A DNA stretch of 64,000 bases from Opitutia bacterium (GTDB lineage: Bacteria > Verrucomicrobiota > Verrucomicrobiia > Opitutales > Opitutaceae): the NCBI GenBank assembly GCA_016187945.1, contig JACPIT010000009.1:186001-250000 (forward strand), in the 5' to 3' direction. Shown here piece after piece: positions 11,919 through 23,235 of the stretch (its first letter is position 1; every line of letters starts with the position of its first letter). The translations under genes were made by a program, and so were the position numbers. Below the pieces are notes generated by a model. It saw only the letters and a list, made by a program, of their open reading frames with translations. It had not been told where the DNA came from and did no database searches.

Positions 11919-14376
11919 ACCCGCGCACCGTCATCGTGCCGTCCGCGGTGATCTTCTTTTGAATCTCCGCGAAGGCGACGTTCACTTCGTCGTCGGTGAG
12001 CGTGCGCTCGGCGGAGCGGAACGAGAGTGAGAACGCGACGCTCTTCTTTCCCTCCGGCAGACCGGCGCCTTGGTAGACGTCGAACACGTCCACGCCCTCG
12101 ACGGCGAACTTCGTCGCCGCCTGGCGCGCCACCTTGAGGAGTTGCTTGCGCACCTCTTCGGCGTGACGCGTGGCATCGACGACGAGCGCGATGTCGCGCA
12201 GCGCCGCGGGGAACAGGCTGAAGTTCTGGAAACGGCGATGCTCGGCGTCCGCCTTGAGGCGTTCCGGCAAGATCGCGAACATGCCGGCCCAGACTTTGCC
12301 TTCGACGCCAGCGGCGCGGACCATCGCGAGATTGAGCAGGCCGAAGCGCGCGGCCCAGCCGCCTTTCATCTCGCCGGCCGCGGCCGCGTGGCCTTCCTGC
12401 CAGCCCCAGAATGCGCCGGTGACCGGCACGAGCGGCTGCGCGTTCAGGTTGAGGCCGGCTTGCGCGAGCAGGATTTCCATGTGGCGTTTCACTTGGAAAA
12501 AGTCCGGCTCGGGGCGCGCGAGCCAGGCGCGATCCTTCGGGTTGTGCGCGATGACGAAGCCGACGCCGATGCACTCGTGCACCGTGCCGTTCATCTCGAC
12601 GAACACGCGGCCGGTCTCGCACAGGCGCGAGACGGCATTGCCGCGCGATTGGTTGAGCTTGAGCGATTCGAGCAGGCCGAGCACGAGCGTCGGACGGAGG
12701 TTCGACTGGTCCTCGATGAACGGATTCGCGAGCGCGAGTTCCTTCGCGGCGGCGTCGGACACCCACGTCTTCATCTCCTTCGCGGAGCGGAGCGTGTAGT
12801 TCACGCACTCGTGGAAATGCTGGCCGACGAGGTAGTCGGTGACCTTGCGGTTGAACACGGCGATCGCGTCGTCGTCGCCATCGACGAGCGCCGGACCGAC
12901 GGCGGGCGCGGGCGGGACTTTTTCGGTGCCGTAAATGCGCAGGACTTCCTCGACGAGATCGATCGGGCGATCGAGGTCGCCGCGATAGCTCGGGATGTCG
13001 ACGGTCCACTCGGGCGTGCCGTCGACAAGCTGGTTCTCGCCGACGATGCCGAGATTGAGCGCGGTGAGCGCGGCGCGAATTTCCGCGTCGGCGATGTCGA
13101 AACCGAGGCGCGCGCGGATGTAGGCGGGCGTGACTTTGATCTCGCGCGACCACGGCTGCGGCGCGCCGACCTTGAACGACGGATCGACAACGTTGCCGCC
13201 GGCGGTTTCGAGGAGCAGATCGACGGCGCGCTGCGCCGCCTCGAGCGTGCTGTGCGGATCGATGCCGCGCTCGAAACGATACGACGAGTCGGACGCGAGG
13301 CCGAGGCGCTTGGAGGTCCAGCGGATCGACTGCGGGCGGAAATAAGCGGCTTCGAGCACGACGTCGGTCGTGGTGGCGTCGACCTCGGCGTTGGCGCCGC
13401 CCATGATGCCGGCGACGACCATCGGTTGCTTTTCGTCGGCAATGACGAGCATGCGGCTGTTCAGCGCGCGCTCCTTGCCGTCGAGCGTGGTGAGTTTTTC
13501 GCCGTCGACCGCGCGGCGGACGACGATCTTGCGGCCGCCGATCTTCTTCGCGTCGAAGACGTGCAGCGGCTGGCCGAGTTCGAGCATCACGTAGTTGCCG
13601 ACGTCGACGAGGTTGTTGATCGGGCGCAGGCCGACGGCCTTGAGGCGCTCCTGCATCCACGCGGGACTCGGGCCGACTTTCACGCCGGCGATGGCGATGC
13701 CGACGTAGAGCGGGCAATCTTCGGTCGCTTCGACGCGGATGTCCTGGAGAACGTCGCCACGGTAGCCGTGCGTCTCGGTGCGGAATTTGATTTCCGGGTA
13801 GCGCACGTCCTTGCGGAACCACGCGGCGATTTCACGGGCGATGCCGATGTGGCTGATCGCGTCGGGGCGGTTCGGCGTGATCTCGATGTCGAACACGGTG
13901 TCGCCCGGGGGCAGCACGGCGTTGATCGGCGTGCCGATCTCGGTCTGCGGATCGAGGAGGAGTAGGCCGGCGTGGTCGTCGCCGAGGCCGAGTTCGTCGG
14001 CGGCGCACATCATGCCGTCGGATTGCTGGCCGCGGATCTTGGACTGCTTGATGACGAAATCGCCCGGCAGCACGGCGCCAGGGAGCGCGACCGGCACGCG
14101 GTTGCCGGCGTCGCAATTCGGCGCGCCGCACACGATGGTGCGGATGCCGCCTTGGGCGGGGCCGACGTCGACGGTGCAGACGGAGAGCTTGTCGGCGTTC
14201 GGGTGCTTGTCGCGTGTCTTGATCTCGCCGACGACGACGTTCTGCAGCGGCGGCAGGCCGGCGGTGGCAACGCCTTCGACCTCGAAGCCGACGAAGGTGA
14301 TCGCGCGCTTGAGCTCGTCGACGGTGATGCCGTCGAGGTTCACGTATTGTTTGAGCCAGTTGAGGGAAATTTTCAC
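11917..14376 (-). CDS. pheT: Phenylalanyl-tRNA synthetase beta subunit
   Basis: An 819-residue PheT, usual bacterial length. MKISLNWLKQYV opens the protein, then an EMAP/OB tRNA-binding domain (about residues 40-150), the B3/B4 editing domain, B5 with DIEITPNRPD (residues around 165-175) and a C-terminal anticodon-binding FDX domain (last about 95 residues, SLFPAALRDIALVVD). With PheS it forms the alpha2beta2 enzyme that charges tRNA-Phe. It is 81 bases downstream of pheS, and the space is filled by a dispersed palindrome. Confidence 0.97.
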   Translation of the reverse strand: MKISLNWLKQYVNLDGITVDELKRAITFVGFEVEGVATAGLPPLQNVVVGEIKTRDKHPNADKLSVCTVDVGPAQGGIRTIVCGAPNCDAGNRVPVALPGAVLPGDFVIKQSKIRGQQSDGMMCAADELGLGDDHAGLLLLDPQTEIGTPINAVLPPGDTVFDIEITPNRPDAISHIGIAREIAAWFRKDVRYPEIKFRTETHGYRGDVLQDIRVEATEDCPLYVGIAIAGVKVGPSPAWMQERLKAVGLRPINNLVDVGNYVMLELGQPLHVFDAKKIGGRKIVVRRAVDGEKLTTLDGKERALNSRMLVIADEKQPMVVAGIMGGANAEVDATTTDVVLEAAYFRPQSIRWTSKRLGLASDSSYRFERGIDPHSTLEAAQRAVDLLLETAGGNVVDPSFKVGAPQPWSREIKVTPAYIRARLGFDIADAEIRAALTALNLGIVGENQLVDGTPEWTVDIPSYRGDLDRPIDLVEEVLRIYGTEKVPPAPAVGPALVDGDDDAIAVFNRKVTDYLVGQHFHECVNYTLRSAKEMKTWVSDAAAKELALANPFIEDQSNLRPTLVLGLLESLKLNQSRGNAVSRLCETGRVFVEMNGTVHECIGVGFVIAHNPKDRAWLARPEPDFFQVKRHMEILLAQAGLNLNAQPLVPVTGAFWGWQEGHAAAAGEMKGGWAARFGLLNLAMVRAAGVEGKVWAGMFAILPERLKADAEHRRFQNFSLFPAALRDIALVVDATRHAEEVRKQLLKVARQAATKFAVEGVDVFDVYQGAGLPEGKKSVAFSLSFRSAERTLTDDEVNVAFAEIQKKITADGTMTVRG

Positions 14377-14387
14377 GGGAGAGAGTT

Positions 14388-14457
14388 AACCACTAATTTT
14401 CACTAATCTCCCACTAATGGTCCGGCGATTAGTGCCCCATTAGTGTGGATTAGTGGT
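14388..14457. repeat. Palindrome of repeated CACTAAT units between pheS and pheT
   Basis: The left half contains ACTAAT units at about 14392, 14402 and 14412; the right half has ATTAGTG at three matching places, and the outer ends AACCACTAAT/ATTAGTGGTT pair exactly. The whole 70 bases can fold into one long hairpin. It is far richer in A and T than the genes around it and occupies almost all of the pheS-pheT gap. Confidence 0.75.
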
Positions 14458-15501
14458 TCAAGAAAACTGCCGGAGGAAGCGGACGTCGTTTTGGTAGAAG
14501 TAGCGGATGTCATCGATGCCGTAGACGAGCATCGCGAGGCGCTCGAGGCCCATGCCGAAAGCGTAGCCGCTCCAGACGTTCGGGTCGTAGCCGACGGCCT
14601 CGAACACGGCCGGATCGACCATGCCGCAGCCGCCGATCTCGATCCATTCCTTGTTCACCTTCGGCAGGTGCTTGGCGGAGAGGTCGACTTCGAACGACGG
14701 CTCGGTGTAGCCGAAGTAGTGCGGGCGGAAGCGCGTGATGGTGTCCTTGCCGAGCAGCGAGCCGAAGATGTAGTCGAGCAGCGCCTTCAGGTCGCGGACG
14801 GTGACGTTCTTGTCGACGTAGAGGCACTCGAGCTGGTGGAAGTTCGCACTGTGCGTGGCGTCGGTGGTGTCGCGGCGATAGACGCGGCCGGGCGAGACGA
14901 TGCGGATCGGCGGCTGGCCCTTGAGCATCGTGCGGATTTGCACGGACGAGGTGTGCGTGCGGAGAAGGTATCTCTCGTTCTCGACTTTTTTCGAGACGTT
15001 GCCGAAGCGCGCGGTTTCGGGGAAATAGAACGTGTCCTGCGCGTCGCGGGCCGGGTGATCGGCGGGCGTGTTGAGCGCGTCGAAGCAGTAATACTCCGTC
15101 TCGACCTCCGGGCCTTCGACGACCGTGAAGCCGGCTTTGCGCAGGATGCGGCACATCTCCTCACGGACGAGCGTGAGCGGGTGGTAGGTGCCGGGGCCGG
15201 CGTCGGGCGACGGGAGCGTCGGGTCGACGGCGGGGCCGAGCTGCGCGGCGATCTCGGCGTCGGCGATGCGCTGGAGCGTGGCGTCGAGCTGCGCCTGGAG
15301 CTGGCCTTTGGCCTCGTTGATGAGCTTGCCCATGACGGGGCGCTGCTCCTTCGGCACGGTGCCGAGCTGTTTCATCAAGGCGGTGAACTCGCCGTTGGGG
15401 CCGACGTAGCGGGCCTTCGCGGCTTCGAATTCGGCGCGCGAGTTCAGCGCCGCGAGTTCCGCGGGCGCCTTGGCGAGAAGGGCGTTCAGGGTGTCTTGCA
15501 T
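14458..15501 (-). CDS. pheS: Phenylalanyl-tRNA synthetase alpha subunit
   Basis: A 347-residue PheS. The N-terminal coiled coil binds tRNA; the catalytic domain shows class II motif 2 (RVYRRDTTDATHS) and motif 3 (GFGMGLERLAML), with the Phe-pocket segment FGYTEPSFEVDL. It is upstream of pheT on the same strand. A terminator and two repeats separate it from rplT, so pheST probably has its own promoter within 15502-15635. Confidence 0.97.
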   Translation of the reverse strand: MQDTLNALLAKAPAELAALNSRAEFEAAKARYVGPNGEFTALMKQLGTVPKEQRPVMGKLINEAKGQLQAQLDATLQRIADAEIAAQLGPAVDPTLPSPDAGPGTYHPLTLVREEMCRILRKAGFTVVEGPEVETEYYCFDALNTPADHPARDAQDTFYFPETARFGNVSKKVENERYLLRTHTSSVQIRTMLKGQPPIRIVSPGRVYRRDTTDATHSANFHQLECLYVDKNVTVRDLKALLDYIFGSLLGKDTITRFRPHYFGYTEPSFEVDLSAKHLPKVNKEWIEIGGCGMVDPAVFEAVGYDPNVWSGYAFGMGLERLAMLVYGIDDIRYFYQNDVRFLRQFS

Positions 15502-15548
15502 CGGAGAGAGTTTGGTCGATCGGGCTAGGTGCCATGATCTTTCTCTTT

Positions 15549-15619
15549 CCTCTTTCTCTTAATCTTTCTCCCTCCCCTCGCTCTGAGCCGAGAGAAAGAG
15601 AAAGATTAAGAGAAAGAGG
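15549..15619. repeat. Perfect 22-base inverted repeat, pyrimidine/purine arms
   Basis: Arms 15549-15570 (CCTCTTTCTCTTAATCTTTC..) and 15598-15619 are exact reverse complements, with a 27-base spacer. One arm is almost all pyrimidine, the other all purine but for TT. It lies in the leader of pheS, 48 bases from the start codon. Confidence 0.75.
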
Positions 15620-15635
15620 AGAGATTACCGCGGCG

Positions 15636-15673
15636 GAAAAACAAAAAGACGGGCGCTTTGTGGGCAGCCCGTC
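15636..15673 (-). terminator. Rho-independent terminator after rplT
   Basis: On the minus strand GACGGGC (15673-15667) pairs with GCCCGTC (15654-15648), followed by TTTTTGTTTTT. It closes the rpmI-rplT transcript ahead of pheS. Confidence 0.85.
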
Positions 15674-15730
15674 CTTCAGGGAAGTGGTTTGTGAAACCGA
15701 AGGCGAGCCTGTTGGCGGGCTCGCGTTGGT

Positions 15731-15766
15731 GGAGGGCGGTTCGTCGGGGACGACTCGCCCTACCTT
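15731..15766 (-). repeat. GGTAGGGC-type hairpin repeat after rplT
   Basis: On the minus strand it reads GGTAGGGCGAGTCGTCCCCG and on to ACGAACCGCCC, an imperfect hairpin starting 7 bases after the rplT stop. Positions 15742-15766 are identical over 25 bases to 61724-61748. Confidence 0.75.
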
Positions 15767-15773
15767 GGCTTGC

Positions 15774-16148
15774 TCAGGCCTTGGCGGCCTTCGCCTTCAA
15801 CGCGTCCTGGGCTTTCGCGACCAGGGCCTTGAAAGCGACCGCATCGGCGATCGCGATCTCGGAGAGCTGGCGACGATCGAGCAGGATGTTGGCGGCCTTG
15901 AGGCCTTCGATGAAGCGGCTGTAGCTGATGCCGGCTTCGCGGCAGGCCGCATTGAGACGCACGATCCAAAGGCCACGCATGTTGGCCTTCTTCTTCTTGC
16001 GGTCGATGTAGGCGTATTGCCAGGCGTGCTGGACCGCTTCTTTGGCGTAGCGGAACAGCTTCGACTTGTTGCCGAAATAGCCCTTGGCGTATTTCAGCAC
16101 TTTCTTGCGGCGCTTGCGCGACGCGGGGGAGTTGGTGACACGAGCCAT
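15774..16148 (-). CDS. rplT: 50S ribosomal protein L20
   Basis: A 124-residue L20 with the conserved MARVTNSPASRKRRKKVLKY start, a YAYIDRKKKKANMRGLWIVR middle and the helical FIEGLKAANILLDRKQL-like C-terminal half. It binds 23S rRNA early in large-subunit assembly. It is 86 bases downstream of rpmI; the leader (AACCAAAACTAAAC before the ATG) has no Shine-Dalgarno sequence. The usual upstream infC gene is absent. Confidence 0.97.
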   Translation of the reverse strand: MARVTNSPASRKRRKKVLKYAKGYFGNKSKLFRYAKEAVQHAWQYAYIDRKKKKANMRGLWIVRLNAACREAGISYSRFIEGLKAANILLDRRQLSEIAIADAVAFKALVAKAQDALKAKAAKA

Positions 16149-16234
16149 GTTTAGTTTTGGTTTTGGTCGCCGGCAGGTCGGTTCGTTAGACGGTCACCTG
16201 CCTGGCGAAGTTGCGGTTGTCGTTGCGGCTTAGT

Positions 16235-16429
16235 TTACAGGCCGAACGGGAGGCAGCGCTTGAGCGCCTCCGCATGACCGGCGGCCACAAGCTTGTCGCG
16301 GGAGGCACGGCGTTTGGACTTCGTGCTTTTCGCGGCGAGCAGGTGACGGAAGCCGGGCGTGCGGCGGATCAGCTTGCCCTTGGCGGATAGCTTGAAGCGC
16401 TTGGCGACGGACTTTTTGGTCTTTTGCAT
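16235..16429 (-). CDS. rpmI: 50S ribosomal protein L35
   Basis: A 64-residue, very basic L35: MQKTKKSVAKRFKLSAKGK, RHLLAAKSTKSKRR and a short C-terminus ending LPFGL. It is the first gene of the rpmI-rplT unit and is divergent from nifJ, with 243 bases between start codons that must hold both promoters. infC, which usually precedes rpmI, is missing. Confidence 0.95.
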   Translation of the reverse strand: MQKTKKSVAKRFKLSAKGKLIRRTPGFRHLLAAKSTKSKRRASRDKLVAAGHAEALKRCLPFGL

Positions 16430-16672
16430 GACGAGAGCGGACGAAAACAGAGAGCACGCGCCTCGTTGGCAAGGGGAAATTGGTCAATTTCACGGCGCGG
16501 ATCGCCTCGCCCGCCGGTGCCGACGGCCGCCTGACGGGCAGTCATTTGCGCAGCGAAAATCCGCCGCGCGCTCACCTCGCGAAGACAGTGCGCACGATTG
16601 GCCAAGAGACGCGGAGAGCGTGAGCGCCGGAGCGGCTACAACAATGCCGCGGCCAAGCCGCAGCTTTCCACC

Positions 16673-20272
<3,600 letters not shown>

Positions 20273-20283
20273 GTCGTCATGCC

Positions 20284-21276
20284 ATGAACCTCACGACCCG
20301 TTACCTCGGCCTCGAACTCAAGAGCCCGCTGATGCCGGGCGCCTCGCCGCTCGCGATGCGCCTGGACAACATCCGCAAGCTCGAAGACGCGGGCGCATCG
20401 GCCATAGTGATGCACTCGCTCTTCGCCGAGCAGATCGAAGGTAACGCGGTCGCGGTTTCGCGGCACATCGAGCGCTGGCAGGACACGTTCGCCGAAGCCA
20501 CGTCGTTCTACCCGCAAGGGCAGGACTACCTGCTCGGCCCCGACGAGTATCTCGATCGCCTCACCGCGATCAAGACCGCCACCAGCCTGCCCGTGATCGC
20601 GTCGCTCAACGGCACGCACCTCGGCTCGTGGACCGACTACGCGCGCCTGATGGAGAAAGCCGGCGCCGACGCGATCGAACTCAACACCTACTTCTTCGCC
20701 ACCCGACGCGACGAATCGTCCGCCGAGATCGAAGACCGGGTGATCGAGATTGCGCGCACGGTGCGCGCCAGCGTGCAGGTTCCGATCGCCGTGAAACTCG
20801 CACCGTTCTTCACCTCACCCGTCCACCTCGTCGGCGAGCTCGAGAATGTCGGCGTGAACGGCGTCGTGTTGTTCAACCGGATTTTCCAACCCGAGATCGA
20901 CATCGAGACCTTCGACGTCGTGCCGCGCCTCGGCCTCTCGTCGCCCGAGGATCTGCGCCTGCGCCTTCGTGCGCTAGGACTCCTCCGCGACCAGGTGAAG
21001 CTCGGCCTCTGCTGCTCCGGCGGCGTGCACAGCGCCGCCGAAGTCGTGAAAGCCCTGCTCGCCGGCGCCGACGCCGTGCAAATCGTGGCTGCGCTCCTGC
21101 GCGACGGCCCCGACACGCTCGGCAACATTCTCACCGAGCTGAAGCTCTGGATGGAAAAGTTCGAATACACCTCCGTCGCCGAGATGCGCGGCGCGCTCAG
21201 CCTGCGCAATTGTCCGGACCCGGAGGCCTACGAGCGCGGCAACTACCTTCGTTCGCTCCAACTTTGGCGGGAGTGA
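20284..21276 (+). CDS. Dihydroorotate dehydrogenase-like flavoprotein
   Basis: A 330-residue TIM-barrel protein of the dihydroorotate dehydrogenase superfamily: TTRYLGLELKSPLMPGASPL at the start, SLPVIASLNGT, AVKLAPFF and the phosphate-binding SGGVHSAAEVVKALLAGADAVQ. It lacks a clear match to a full PyrD active site, and genes of this type often sit beside nifJ, so a redox role linked to pyruvate oxidation is possible and a role in pyrimidine synthesis less likely. It lies 11 bases after nifJ and is followed by a terminator. Its true substrate is unknown. Confidence 0.8.
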   Translation: MNLTTRYLGLELKSPLMPGASPLAMRLDNIRKLEDAGASAIVMHSLFAEQIEGNAVAVSRHIERWQDTFAEATSFYPQGQDYLLGPDEYLDRLTAIKTATSLPVIASLNGTHLGSWTDYARLMEKAGADAIELNTYFFATRRDESSAEIEDRVIEIARTVRASVQVPIAVKLAPFFTSPVHLVGELENVGVNGVVLFNRIFQPEIDIETFDVVPRLGLSSPEDLRLRLRALGLLRDQVKLGLCCSGGVHSAAEVVKALLAGADAVQIVAALLRDGPDTLGNILTELKLWMEKFEYTSVAEMRGALSLRNCPDPEAYERGNYLRSLQLWRE

Positions 21277-21303
21277 ACCGCACGCCTAGGCTCCGACTGC
21301 ACA

Positions 21304-21339
21304 ACAACCCGCGCGGGACCGCGCGGGTTGTTTCGTTTT
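21304..21339 (+). terminator. Rho-independent terminator after the nifJ unit
   Basis: ACAACCCGCGCG (21304-21315) pairs exactly with CGCGCGGGTTGT (21320-21331) around a GGAC loop, followed by TTCGTTTT. It lies 27 bases after the stop of the dihydroorotate-dehydrogenase-like gene. Confidence 0.9.
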
Positions 21340-21422
21340 GCGCCACCGCCACAACCGACGGCAGCGGCATTGAAATACCGATACCGAAGCGCATTGTCGG
21401 AGCGTCGGGTTCCGACAGATCG

Positions 21423-21917
21423 ATGCTCACATATGAGACAACCCTCGCCCGAGGTTTCAAAAATCCCGAGGACGCACTGTCGCCGCTCGTCGCTGCATTG
21501 CAGCGCTGGAAACACATTCGGGGCACACTGAATGCCGCCGGTGGCGAGTTGCTGTGTTCCGCGCTGGCACACGGCCGCTACAGCGGCACTTTTTGCTATC
21601 CCGCTCAAGTTTTGCTTCGCGTCGAATCGGACGACCGCATTTCGGTGACGCTTCGATTGGAACGCGTGACGACGCGAGAAGCATTCTGGCTGCTGCTTTC
21701 CTTTCTGTTTCTTCCGCTGCTCTGCGCGTTTCCGGACGCTCGCCTTCTGGGTCTCGGAATTGGATTGGGCCTGCTGAGCGGGCTTACGCGAGCCTCGTTC
21801 CTGTTGCTCGGTGCCAAACGGGTAGCGAACGATCTCGAGACGCTCTACCGCTCACCGACGGCTACTCGAAAGGAAGCGGCCCCAGAAACACAATCGCCGC
21901 CCGAAAAGGCGGCGAAA

Positions 21918-21932
<15 letters not shown>
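21423..21932 (+). CDS. Hypothetical membrane protein
   Basis: A 169-residue protein not recognised as any family. The first 90 residues are soluble and mixed in character (MLTYETTLARGF, FCYPAQVLLRVESDDRI). Two hydrophobic segments follow, EAFWLLLSFLFLPLLCAF and LLGLGIGLGLLSGLT, then a basic tail ending PPEKAAKWSGR. The ATG at 21423 has no clear ribosome-binding site. Its last 15 bases overlap the 3' end of the opposing tRNA-Pro gene. It may be a real small membrane protein with an N-terminal sensing domain; coding potential is likely but unproven. Confidence 0.5.
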
Positions 21933-21994
<62 letters not shown>

Positions 21995-22074
21995 ACAGCG
22001 GTGAAGAGCGGTTAATCAGAGGTCTGCGCAAAGGCGAAGCAAGCAGAATCTTGTCCGCAACACGCGTTGCACAG

Positions 22075-22106
22075 AAAATAAAAAAGCCGCGTCTCTCGAC
22101 GCGGCT
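22075..22106 (-). terminator. Terminator of the Ton operon
   Basis: On the minus strand AGCCGCGTC (22106-22098) pairs with GACGCGGCT (22093-22085), followed by TTTTTTATTTT. It ends the long exbB-to-coiled-coil unit. Confidence 0.88.
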
Positions 22107-22127
22107 GAAATGTTTCCCGAACGGAGA

Positions 22128-22661
22128 TCAGTTCTTCGGCGCGGGCGGCGGCGGCGGCATCGCGGCAAACGAGCTGGCGCCGACTTTCTGCGCGACCATG
22201 TCGACCATGCGCTGAATCTCGAGCTCCGCGTTGCGACGCGCGATCTTCGCGAGTTCGACCTGCTTCGCGAGCTCGAAGGTCTCGCGATTGGTCTTCTCCT
22301 TGCGGTTGCGGAGATCGTTGAGTTCGAGTTCGAGCGCGTTGGCGTCCTTCTGGTTCTTGTCGGCTTCGGCGAGATACTTGTCCGCCTCGTCCTTGAGCTG
22401 ACGCATGGCGTCTTCGTATTCCTTGATCTTCTTCTGTTCCTTGGCGCGATCCTCGGCTTCGCGTTCGGCTTGGCGACGCGTGGAGTCGGCCTTCGCCTTC
22501 TCTTCAATGACGCGGCGACGCTCGTCTTCCGCGGCTTTCTCTTTGTCCTTCTGCACCTGCTTCGCGACTTCCTTGTCGTGCATTTCCTTCAGCGCGCCGT
22601 TGTAGAAAAACAGGAACGTGCCGAGGAGCACCACGGGGACGATGATGTAAAACTTGTTCAT
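22128..22661 (-). CDS. Membrane-anchored coiled-coil protein, last gene of the Ton operon
   Basis: A 177-residue protein with one N-terminal membrane helix (FYIIVPVVLLGTFLFFYNG), then a long, highly charged coiled coil (residues about 25-150, rich in Lys, Glu, Arg and Ala) and a short Pro-rich tail (AAMPPPPPAPKN). It is a paralogue of the next upstream gene: both open MNK-Y-I-VP, and both place the helix first. Function is unknown. Its place behind exbB, exbD, tonB and a TPR gene suggests a scaffold or periplasm-spanning part of this Ton machine. Low-complexity composition makes similarity searches unreliable. Confidence 0.8.
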   Translation of the reverse strand: MNKFYIIVPVVLLGTFLFFYNGALKEMHDKEVAKQVQKDKEKAAEDERRRVIEEKAKADSTRRQAEREAEDRAKEQKKIKEYEDAMRQLKDEADKYLAEADKNQKDANALELELNDLRNRKEKTNRETFELAKQVELAKIARRNAELEIQRMVDMVAQKVGASSFAAMPPPPPAPKN

Positions 22662-22681
22662 GTTGAGTGCGGAGAGTGAGG

Positions 22682-23218
22682 TTAGCTCTTTTGCTTGGCG
22701 GCAGCGGCGGCGGCTTCCGCAGCGCGGGCGGCCTCGGCGGCAGCGAGCTTATCGAGAAGATCGTAGTAATACTTCACGTTCGCTTCGGCTTGTTTGACGT
22801 AGGTTTTCAGGAAGGCCTGCTCGTCGACGTTCTTTTTCTTTTCGTCTTCGAGCTTGGCGATGTCGGCTTTCACCGCATCGACGTCCTTCTTGAGGCGGTC
22901 AACCTGGTCGCGCGTGCGTTTGCGGTCGTCGAAGGCGCGCTGACGGCGGTCTTCCGCATCGAGGCGGGCCTTCTTCTTGGCTTCCTCGGCGCGATCCCTG
23001 GCTTCGCGCTCGAGCTTGCGCTTTTCCTGCGCCTCGACGGCGTCCTTGATCGCTTTCTCGCGGGCGACGATTTCGCGTTTCTGCTTTTCCTTCTTCTCTT
23101 CGTCCTTCGCCTGCTTGATGGCGACCTGCTTCGCCTCGTAGTCTTTGGTGAAGTTCCAGTAGATGCCACCGAAGGCGAGGAGGCCGAGCAGCGGGACCAG
23201 AATGTAGATCTTGTTCAT
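22682..23218 (-). CDS. Membrane-anchored coiled-coil protein, paralogue of the next gene
   Basis: A 178-residue protein: N-terminal membrane helix (KIYILVPLLGLLAFGGIYW), then a charged coiled coil to about residue 160 (EEKKEKQKREIVAREKAIKD style) and an Ala-rich end. It is nearly the same length as the gene 20 bases downstream and has the same plan, so the pair arose by duplication. It lies 17 bases after the TPR gene. No known family is recognised; membership in the Ton operon is the only clue to function. Confidence 0.8.
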   Translation of the reverse strand: MNKIYILVPLLGLLAFGGIYWNFTKDYEAKQVAIKQAKDEEKKEKQKREIVAREKAIKDAVEAQEKRKLEREARDRAEEAKKKARLDAEDRRQRAFDDRKRTRDQVDRLKKDVDAVKADIAKLEDEKKKNVDEQAFLKTYVKQAEANVKYYYDLLDKLAAAEAARAAEAAAAAAKQKS

Positions 23219-23235
23219 GTTGCGGTAAGGGGTTT

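Noticed and set aside
14388-15619. CRISPR array, because of several short repeats
   Set aside because: The units differ in sequence, are palindromic and have no regular spacers, and no cas genes are present.
20284-21276. Calling this gene pyrD
   Set aside because: It belongs to the superfamily, but its place beside nifJ and divergent active-site region do not support dihydroorotate as substrate.
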